A stretch of DNA of 64,000 bases from positions 248,001-312,000 of the forward strand of contig MCGE01000014.1 of the NCBI GenBank assembly GCA_002105175.1, given 5' to 3'. Numbering within the stretch: position 1 is the stretch's first letter; each line of letters begins with the position of its first letter. Source of the stretch: Absidia repens (Eukaryota; Mucoromycota; Mucoromycetes; Mucorales; Cunninghamellaceae). The notes beneath the pieces are model-generated. The model was not told the origin of the DNA. It saw only the letters and a list, made by a program, of their open reading frames with translations, and did not search any database. Of this stretch, positions 1 to 9,248 are shown piece by piece. Position numbers and translations under genes: made by a program.

Positions 1-1585
1 TGGCAGGAAGACGATGACAGTGACAATAAAAACTTGTTGCAACTTCTACACTCTATATCCGAAAACCAAGCTCGAAAAGGTAAATCATCACTTCTCCATT
101 GACAAAAGCATAACCGTCTCTCACAGCTTGACTTTAACATTATTATTACTACTATTATTGTTATGTAGAGGGATATATTCATCGTGGCATCACCTGCAAC
201 AAATGCGCTGTATCACCTATTCGTGGAATTCGATATAAATGTGCCAACTGCGTAGATTTTGATTTATGTGACATGTGCGAAGCTTCCAACAAACATACTC
301 ATACACACGTCTTTTTAAAAATACGTATTCCTATTCCACCTTTGGCCAATCCTCGTAGTGCCTTACTGCCGCCATTTTATCCTGGAAAAAACGACTCTCT
401 GGTACTGACCGCGGACCAAGCTCGAGAACTAGAATCTTCGTCTCACTGTAAGCAGAAAAGACAGTCCATACAATAGCGTAGCTCATACTCACGAACTCCT
501 TTCTTTTATATTATAATCAGTTGATCAAGTAGAATTGGAAGCTTTATTTGCGCAATATAAATCGTTATCAGTGGTGGAATCTACTCATGGGGGGATTAAC
601 CAGACTACCTTTGATCAATGCTTGGGTCCTTTGGGTATGGAAAAAAATCTGATTACGGAACGTATTTTCGCCTTTTTTGACCGTGACCGTGATGGTATCA
701 TTACGTTTCCCGAATTGGTGAATGGACTGAGTGTGCTATGCAAAGGAAATTTGGATGAAAAAATTGAATGTGAGCAAAAATATCATTTAAGAAAAAGAGG
801 AATAGAAAGATACTGATACTATTTTTATTGTAGATGCATTCAATGGGTACGATCTGGACGAAGATGGATATATCTCAAGGGAAGAACTCTACTGGATGTT
901 CAAGTCATACTTTTATCTCTCTATGGAACTGGTGCGGGATGTGGTCAGTGCCATGGAGGATGATATGATGGATAATTATGAATTCCCTGCTGGGCAACCG
1001 GTCAGTGCAGCCTTCAATGTTCCAATCCCATCGGCAGCTACTTCGGATGGTGGTGATGATAGCAACAATAGTAGCAACAGTGATAATGACAATGACAACG
1101 ATGATGATGACGATGACATCGCCAACAGAGGATCTTATACGTCTGCCATACCTTCGACATCTACACAACCTCGTGCCTCTTCCACGAACGCTCATCTTTA
1201 TCCTCAGAAACACGATTATTTTAAAACTCTTTATACACACAGCAACGACGACGACAAAGATCCTACCTCACCTTCGGCAGGAACAGCAATCGGTCTGACT
1301 GAGGATCATGGACAACTATTGGATGATTCTTTACCAGAGCAGGACAACAACACGAGACGAACAGGAAAGGCGGCAAGAAAGGAACCGACTAAACAGCAAT
1401 GGGAAGAGAAGTTCCCTATCATGGAAACTATGGCTCAAGATGCTATTCATGAAATGGTGAACAAAACATTCCGAAATATGGTAACACAACGGGAAGGCTA
1501 TATCAGTTTTGAAGAATTCAAGCAATGTGTCCAGACCGATTCTAGTATTGTGAGTTGGTTTGAAGCCTTGGGGACTGTGTTTTAG
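1..1585 (+). CDS. ZZ zinc-finger and EF-hand protein, 5' partial
   Basis: Four exons (<1-79, 169-447, 521-769, 834-1585) join in one frame and give the last 452 residues; the start lies left of the window. Right after the first intron is a ZZ-type zinc finger, with CxxC pairs in HRGITCNKCAV, RYKCANC and DLCDMCE and a downstream HTHTH. ZZ fingers usually bind protein partners such as N-terminal tails or SUMO. Two canonical EF-hand loops follow, DRDRDGIITFPEL (exon 3) and DLDEDGYISREEL (exon 4), so calcium binding is likely. A third C-terminal loop around REGYISFEEF has lost its first acidic ligand. Between them is a low-complexity Asp/Asn/Ser stretch (about 1059-1120) that is probably disordered. 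ZZ plus EF-hands suggests a calcium-responsive scaffold; the exact function is unknown. Splice sites are all GT-AG and the phases agree, so the model is firm except for the missing start. Confidence 0.85.
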
Positions 1586-2502
1586 GCTGGCTGATGACTG
1601 TCGGTGGTAGATTAGATTTAGCATAGTATTTTATAATCAACCTGTTTGGGGTGGGGATTGTATGTATATTAGTAATATTATCATTTATTTGTGGGCATAA
1701 TAAACTATGTTTAATGTAGACAATGGTTATCACAGTCAATGACTTATATATTGTTGTTTGTTAATGTTGTTAGTTTTTCTTTTCTGGGGGAAGGAGCAGG
1801 CGCTGAAAACGCTATTTGTACAAAGTTGATGGTTAGCCATAACGGGTCGATATTGTGATCGATTCTTTCATCTACCATTGTAAAATCTGGGAAATGCTCT
1901 TTAGGTAGAGGCCATAATGCGTTCCACTTGGGCGGTTAGCGGGATTGCGGGAATTTTTGACGTTCGGTATTTTGATATAGTGAAGGGAAGACATACAAAG
2001 TTTACGAGTAGGTAATATTTTTATGTCCCTGAAGATGCAACCCGGATATTTTTGTTGATAGTCGTTGGGGGGGGGATTAGGTTTTTATACATGTTGGAAA
2101 GCCTTTTTGTGTGGGTTCAATTATTTCTGGCTGAAAATGTTATGTGGTGGGCGTGGAATTAATTCCGAAGAGACCTACGATATCGTCATGATTAATACAA
2201 AATAGTATTCCGCTGTAACTCATAGAAACGGCCAGCATTAACCCCCCCCCTATTTTTTTTAAAGATCGAGCACAAGTTGGCCTTATACTCATTTGCACGG
2301 GCCGCTAAACAATAATTGTTCCATGATAAAAAAAAAGTTAATTGCTTGAATCCACCCAAAATGAATTAAAACTAGTCGGAAAGACAAGCGACATTGCTCG
2401 AAAATTGTGCTAATGGCTCACCAAAATCTATGGAATCTCGATCCTAAAATAAACCGCAAGTGACAACAAGCAAAATATATCCCTTTCTTCCAATAAACAG
2501 TA
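1586..2502. other. Intergenic spacer, nothing recognised
   Basis: This AT-rich stretch follows the ZZ/EF-hand gene. No splice-supported reading frame, tRNA-like or rRNA-like sequence was seen. Short runs of G (about 2067) and C (about 2241) occur. It ends at the hexanucleotide array. Confidence 0.6.
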
Positions 2503-3014
2503 GTAGTAATAGTAATAGTAATAGTAATAGTAATAGTAATAGTAATAGTAATAGTAATAGTAATAGTAATAGTAATAGTAATAGTAATAGTAATAGTAAT
2601 AGTAATAGTAATAGTAATAGTAATAGTAATAGTAATAGTATAGTAATAGTAATAGTAATAGTAATAGTAATAGTAATAGTAATAGTAATAGTAATAGTAA
2701 TAGTAATAGTAATAGTAATAGTAATAGTAATAGTAATAGTAATAGTAATAGTAATAGTATAGTAATAGTAATAGTAATAGTAATAGTAATAGTAATAGTA
2801 ATAGTAATAGTAATAGTAATAGTAATAGTAATAGTAATAGTAATAGTAATAGTATAGTAATAGTAATAGTAATAGTAATAGTAATAGTAATAGTAATAGT
2901 AATAGTAATAGTAATAGTAATAGTAATAGTAATAGTAATAGTAATAGTAATAGTAATAGTAATAGTAATATAGTAATAGTAATAGTAATAGTAATAGTAA
3001 TAGTAATAGTAATA
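2503..3014. repeat. (AGTAAT)n hexanucleotide array, about 85 units
   Basis: An almost pure hexamer array of about 510 bp. Near 2640, 2759 and 2853 one A is missing (agtatagt instead of agtaatagt), and near 2970 four bases are missing. Each change resets the phase and divides the array into blocks of roughly 140, 120, 95, 115 and 45 bp. On the minus strand the array is open in all frames (Ile-Thr, Tyr or Leu runs), but this is trivial translation of the repeat and not a gene. Confidence 0.97.
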
Positions 3015-3097
3015 GCAGTAATATTGGTGATATCCGGAACACCCATCCTTGTCAATTTCTATCCAAACCTCACGAGAGACACACCCCAAAAAAATGT

Positions 3098-3710
3098 ATT
3101 TCAAATCCCGCCCACGTGAATATTTATTTGCTCCCAATTTCTTTTTCTCCCTGTCTTTCTTTTCGTTTTAATTTTTTTCCCTTCACCATTCAACTTCATT
3201 AAAATTATGTTGGACTTGGAATAATACCAGTACTAGTTTAGAAGGGGCTTCAGCTCAGGGATTACAACATGCATGGGGAAACCCTTTCATTTTGGATCTA
3301 GGATCTGAAGGGGACCATTAGTTGGCATTTTGATCCTTAGATTAGTTTAGTATTAGCTTGTCTATAGTTTGTATCTATATCTGAATAAAACATGTCTCAT
3401 TTTACTTGTTTTAATGTAAAGTGTCTCATTTGTCTCTCTAGCTTTCTGTACACGAGATCCCTTTGTACCGCAGATTCTTTACATTAGTGTTGGACAATTG
3501 CTATACTTCAATAAAATATATCCCTTTAGTCATTCTCATGCTTCTGACAGATTTTTAGCTCCCACTTTTTACAATTGTCCCTTTAGATTAGTACTGATCA
3601 TTCTCCAGATTCCCAGTATTCCCCCTCATGCTAACTCCATTAGACCTTTGACTACTATTGACCCTCACAGTTAATACTCAAGCTTTAATAAAACATATCC
3701 TCTTTTTTTA
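3098..3710 (+). repeat. Dispersed element family, copy A
   Basis: Starts with TCAAATCCCGCCCACGTGA, then a pyrimidine-rich tract, then a conserved core (about 3220-3330) containing ACTAGTTTAGAAGGGG, CAGCTCAGGGATTACAA and GCATGGGGAAACCC. A tail follows with repeated AATAAA-bearing modules (about 3383, 3511 and 3688). The same order of blocks occurs near 29.8, 34.9, 36.7 (reverse), 40.5 and 42.5 kb (reverse). No open frame is shared, so it is probably a non-autonomous mobile element or its remnant. The ends are approximate because no clear terminal repeats or target duplications were found. Confidence 0.85.
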
Positions 3711-3749
3711 ACCATCAACTTCTGCTATCAGGTCCATTGGTTTTTGAGT

Positions 3750-3750
<1 letters not shown>

Positions 3751-3788
<38 letters not shown>
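3751..3788. repeat. Poly-T tract, 38 bp
   Basis: Uninterrupted T run in the spacer just after element copy A. It could be a decayed insertion tail or slippage product. Confidence 0.95.
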
Positions 3789-3789
<1 letters not shown>

Positions 3790-4028
3790 GTGTGGGAGGG
3801 TATCTCGACAGTTAGAGTAACTTTTCTTTCGTCTCCTACGATGGCGAGTTTTTTTTTCTTTGACAACGATAGAATATGAATATATATACAAAACACCATA
3901 AGAAACAAAAACAAACAAAAGTAGAAGCGAATGGGTAATAAAAATAGGATGATTTTTATTAAAGATAACCTGAAGTAGATACGCTAATAATTTCTATAAC
4001 TACAAAGCAATCTTGACTGATTTCCTTT

Positions 4029-4096
4029 GCGATCGCGCCCTTTAGGCGACGACGCCAAGAACAATGTGGATTGCGCCTCGAGGGGCGAGCTCTTGG
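4029..4096. other. GC-rich hairpin cluster, possible structured RNA
   Basis: A GC-rich island inside very AT-rich spacer. It holds the palindrome GCGATCGC (4029-4036), a perfect hairpin GGCG-ACGA-CGCC (4045-4056), and a longer one in which CCAAGA (4055) pairs with TCTTGG (ending 4096) around an inner CGCC-TCGA-GGGGCG loop. No coding frame or known RNA family was recognised. It could be a small RNA, a 3'-end signal for the downstream minus-strand gene, or chance. Confidence 0.25.
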
Positions 4097-4324
4097 AATG
4101 CGACAGTTAGTCATATGAGGTAAAAAGCTTTTTATTGTATGCTAAAGAATAGTAGTAGAAAAAAGTAAGTGGTAGTAAGAGGCATGGAATAAGAATATAA
4201 TAAAATGTTCATAATGGCTAATATAAAAAAATAAAAAAAACTAATAATAGAAGGTTTTCATAATAACGATAATAATAATAATAAAAGGAGGTCAATGGAA
4301 AACAGAAGTGAAAAGCAAAGTAAA

Positions 4325-6655
4325 CTATTTTTGAACAGGAGGAGCAGAGACAGGTGTGAGAGGAGGTTGGAAATAAGAGGACTGATCATAATTTGAGTTT
4401 GGTGTAGAAGGGGTGCTGACAGTGCCATTCTTGACATGAGACTGACCATTGGGAGTAGATAACGGAGGAAGCATTCCAGTATGGGCCGAGGAAGAAGATG
4501 AGGACGATGTGGGAGTAGTTGGAGGGGGCATGGTAGAGTACCTTCGCCAGTCACTGGTGGTGGATGCGGCAGCAGCAGCGGCAGCAGCATCTTGTGGGTT
4601 TTGAGGATGAGGAGGCATTGCTGCGTGTTGAAGTGGAGCGTTCATATCATTTCGATAAAAATTAGTAGATGATGGCGCAGTAGAAGAAGCCGATGCAGAA
4701 TGACTGTGTTGATGCTGTTGTTGCTGTTGTGCATGAGGATGAGAATGAGACTGATCAGGCATATCTGCGACCATGTATGGATGAGGGTGATGCGGTTGTT
4801 GGTGTTGTTGCTGCTGTTGTGGGTGGGCTGGGGATGATTCTGCAGGATATGCTACAGAAGAATGAGGAGGATGGACAGAAGCAAGCGGGGAAGAAGGACC
4901 ACTGTTGAGCATCATAGGAGGAGGAGGTGGCCCGGGGTAGGAAGAATAGGCGCCTCCTCCGGGATAAGAAGGATAGCCTGGTGGGTAAGAGCCATAATCG
5001 CTGTGAGGCATGGGAGCGCCATTGCCATGATTCACCATCATCCCATTAGGTGCAGGTCGAGGAAAAGGTGAAGGTGAAGGGGAGTACCGATGCTGATCAA
5101 TATGGGACGGAAGAGAAGGTTGTTGGGACAATGCCATTGGATGTTGTTGTTGTTGATGGTGATGTGAGTGAGCATGAGGATGGTGAGGATGATGAGGTGG
5201 TAAATCAAATCGAGGAGGCATTCCACTGTGGGTAGGGTCCGTTGGTGAGGTGCCCATTAGAGCTTGTTGCTGTTGTTGTTGATTGTCTGAGTAATGACCA
5301 GGACTACGACCACGAACAACCAAGGGAGCAGATTGACAAGATGCGACTTTGATTTGACGATGCATACCATCCATTACTGTGTCACAGTACAAATCCACCA
5401 CGCATACATAGTATTGTTGAGCAGCTCGTCGTTTTCCATTGTTGGCAGTAGCGGTTTTGAATTGAATGCGTTCAAAAGTGGCGATGTTTTGACTGGCACC
5501 AACTGCACTGAGACTGAGATTCCCCCGGGTAAGACTGGTTTGGCCATGGGCGTATTTTGAGGTCCTTTGTCACGCTTGGGAGTATGCTGCACCAGATCGA
5601 TTTTTTTGTCACTGTTGGAGACCCGTGCCGAGATGTTGAGGCTAAAATGTCGCACCGGTAAAAACATTCCATCGGCTTGTACATAGCATTGAGGTTCCTG
5701 ATGCATGCCATGGTGATGAGGGTGATGAGGGTGATGAGAATGATGAGGATCCGCGCCATAATAAGGCGGTGGTGTAGGTAATGTGTTCAATCCAGGTACT
5801 GAAAACGCACAACTGACTTGGAAGTAATTTCTTCGATAGCATGTCCAGTCATTGTCTGCCAAAAAAAATCCGCGATCCATTTTGGCTTGAATCCGAGCTG
5901 GTAACCTGTAAGCAGATCAATATAGGTTAGATAACCTGTTGTGCCTTCGTGTTTTATTTTATTCTCTTTACTTACAAAGTAGATCGATCCAAAGCATAAA
6001 TATTTTCCAGTGACTTTGTCGAACTAAATATTGGCCCCATTTCAGTAGTAAAGAGAGGTTCACTTCGGCTACCTCGTTGTTTGCGCATCAAAGAAGGGTG
6101 TGAGTAAGGACCAGCACTAAAGGCAGTGGCATAACTTGCAGAGCGTTGTTTCTTGGTGGTAGGAGATAACAATGCATCTTGCTCCTCTTCCTGTTGGTGT
6201 TGTAGTGAAGATGGTTGTGGTGTCCCTGGTTGAGAAGACATACCCATCATTCTATTCCAAAAATAAAAATAAAAGTCAATATCGTACCATTTTATCTAGT
6301 TAGTCACTGCTATATCCTTACCCAGGTAATCTTGGATCCGACGATTCGTGTTTGGCGGTGAAGTAAGTGGATGGTTGAGAGTGTTGGGGAAAAGTTTGAT
6401 GTCTAAAAAAAACGATGGGTTAGTTCTCAAAAAGGTATGTTCTGACAAAACAAAACTTTAAACTGTTTTCATATGACAAAAATATAAAAATTACATTGGT
6501 GAATCGAGAGGACCAGAAGGGAAATTGGGTGGATAAGCATGTTCCATGGGCGTGGATGGGAATATGGGTTGGGAAGGCGTGCTAGGAGGATCGGTGAGGG
6601 AAGGGCTTTGGAGTGGTGGTTGCCATTTCTTATTATTGTCGTGTACTGAATTCAT
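4325..6655 (-). CDS. NDT80/PhoG-family DNA-binding transcription factor (apparent frameshift)
   Basis: Four exons read on the minus strand: 6655-6495, 6402-6322, 6251-5976 and 5905-4325. Exon 3 into exon 4 gives the start of an NDT80/PhoG DNA-binding domain (RGFFLADNDWTCYRRNYF, QHTPKRDK, then FERIQFKTATANNGKRRAAQ), the Ig-fold domain of yeast Ndt80, Neurospora VIB-1 and metazoan MYRF. The frame breaks inside this domain at the C5 run 5522-5526: LPGG is in one frame and LSAVGASQNIATFERIQF is in the next. One extra base there would restore a protein of about 699 residues that ends at the same stop, so a homopolymer sequencing error is likely and a true null allele is the alternative. The C-terminal half is rich in Gln, His, Pro and Ser, as in activator tails. 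The family controls meiosis, nutrient-stress or cell-death programmes in different fungi; the target here is unknown. MNSVHDN was chosen as the start because the in-frame ATG 39 nt upstream gives only Phe/Trp-rich translation of an A-rich leader. Confidence 0.85.
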
Positions 6656-7448
6656 GTTTTCCCGAGTAAACCAAAAAAACCAAAAAAAAATCAAAAAACC
6701 AAAAAATCAAAAGCCAAAATATATATACACTACGACAATGAAGTGAGTCAATTGAGAATGGAAAGAATGTATATGTCAGTGAGAAGTATTGTTTCCAAGA
6801 AAGTAAACAAATGTAAAGTGTATATTAAATGGTAGGGGGGTATCGTATAGGTAACAAAATTTAAAGTAAACGAAAGAAAGAGAAAGAAGAAAAAAATAAA
6901 AGCAAGAGATGGGGAACCTTTTAATTCAAAAATCAAATTTCAGGGATCGACCAATAAAATCCCTTAGTGGATCGGCGTTTCAACATGACTACACCTTTAC
7001 TTTTTTTTATTTTTTATAAATCCCTTCATAAATGAATAAAAAATGACAGACTGATACGATGACCACCATGCTGTATCCTAAACGTGTACTCAAATCGCAC
7101 CCTTTAGTCATCTTTTGTTTTCTTAAAAAATAAAAATATATGCCTCCCCTTCTTTTCCAAGTCACCCACCAGGACTTCCCATTTTCCGGAGTTTTGATTT
7201 TTCGAAAGAAAGCATGAAGATTTTGAAGTCAATACATTTCTGTGCCACACATTGAAAAGAAATAGACCATTCTGTTCCCTTTTATATATACCCCTAAAAA
7301 AGGGAAGTTGCTTTCACGCTCTGGAGATTATGATCGATACAGAAATGATTGTTTATTTTTTTATTACACACACTCACTATTTTTTTTTTTTTGTTAGTAT
7401 GTGTATTGGTAATTCAAAAATAAAGGATGGTAACACTATAGATGAATG

Positions 7449-7505
<57 letters not shown>

Positions 7506-8562
7506 AGTCAGCAAGAAATGAAGGGAACTCTCTTTTTCAAGGGAGGGCGCAAACCGAAGAGACCACAAAAAGCTTATTCAATATTTGATTCCCAGTCAAA
7601 ACCTTATGTGCGGTTACGCAAAGGAACTTTAATAAACTTGGGACCTTGATGGATCGATTAGCTATCGAGTTCACGTTTTTATGTATTTTTTTTTTTAATG
7701 ATGAGTGGTATGACTTGCTCAGTTGATTCCATTTAAAAAGGAAGGAAAAAAAAAAGGCAGGATAGGACTGGGTAAAGCAGCGAGCATGTCGATTTTTCTG
7801 AGCAGTTTTTTTTTTTATGTTTATAATTTACCATAAGATCATGAATATGCTGGTGAAACCCCATGAAAACGAGAGTCTACCTATCCGTGATGACACTAAA
7901 AACGCTAGTGGGTTATATAATAAGGTAAAAGGAAAAGGAGGTCCGTGTTTTTTTTCGGTTACATTTTCTAAACCAACGAATGCCCAATGCGTTTTCATTT
8001 TCTAAAGCTGTCATGTTTATCCCCTGAATAAACAACAGCTTGACAAATAAATAAATGAATATGTAACAGAAGGTAGCAGTAATAAAAAAAAATCGCTTCT
8101 ATTTTTTTTATATTGCATGTAGCATGATTTCCCGTTTCTTAACCCCTTTCCTGACAATGCCCTCAAATAGTGAATGGCCAACGCGCTAAATGTGACATAT
8201 CTTCTTATATAATAGATATCATCAATGTTGTCCAATTGAATGGTAATTGAATGACCGAAGTCCTGCCACTTGAATTATTCCACTGACCCTTTAACATTGA
8301 TAAAATCCCATCTCCCTCCTCTGGTCAGTTTGCTGCCCATTACCTTGTAGTCCCACCCAAAGTACATTTCATAATTTTACAGTTGCCCTTAAATTTGGTA
8401 TGATTTGTTCAATATGATTTATTTATGAAAAAAAGGTATACAACAACAAAATATAGTAAAAAAAAAAAAAAAGAGACAAAAAAAGCTATATATAATATAT
8501 AAACACACTACACATTGCACACTACTCTATCAATTCTATCTAACTACATGATTTCAGCCGGA
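6656..8562. other. Intergenic spacer with A55 tract
   Basis: AT-rich spacer between the NDT80-like promoter side and the 3' end of the GAS2-domain gene. It holds an uninterrupted run of 55 A (7449-7503) and several shorter A or T runs. No splice-supported coding frame, tRNA or repeat-family copy was recognised. Confidence 0.6.
7449..7503. repeat. Poly-A tract, 55 bp
   Basis: Pure A run, one of the two longest homopolymers in the window. No retrogene-like sequence was seen next to it. Confidence 0.95.
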
Positions 8563-9207
8563 TCAGCGCCATGGGGTCCGGAAGGTTGAAGTTTGCTTGC
8601 TTCTTGCCTTGGTCATTGTCACTTGAACCTGCTTGCCATCGTCGTCAGTCACCAGGAATTTGTTACCTTCTTTGATCCCAAATTGAGGCGAATGTGGAGA
8701 TGGGCCACGTGCAAAATAATAAGCCGATGGTTGGAAGAACGGTGTGGATTTTGAATGGCGTAAACTAGGAGCTGTCTTTGTCGGCTGACTGCTTTCGTTC
8801 GAGGCAGCTACTGATTCTTCATCCTTGGGCGCAGTACTTGTCATCATTGGGTGCGAGTGGCGTTTCTTTTTCTTCAGTTCAAGATCTTGATCGTTTTGGC
8901 CCACCGTCGTCGTTGTTGTCGTTGTTGTTGTTGCCGCTGCCAATCGTTGCTCCATTGTCGATGTAAACCTTCCATCCTCCAATAAAGCATGATCTCGTAG
9001 AAATTGGGATAGTTCTACCCAGCCTGATCGATAAAAAAAAATCAGTACGTAATCGTAACCAAGTCCCGGCCTATTTTTTCCCTTCTTACCTCCGCCCACA
9101 CGAACCATGACCATTCGACTACGAAGTATTCGACAGTATGCTAATTTGGGATTCTTTTTTCCAAACCAGTAACGACCTACATCATCACAAATTATTATGG
9201 TGAGCCA

Positions 9208-9248
<41 letters not shown>

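Noticed and set aside
2418..3137. Long minus-strand frames of Ile-Thr, Tyr or Leu repeats
   Set aside because: Direct translation of the AGTAAT array in each frame; no coding signal outside the repeat.
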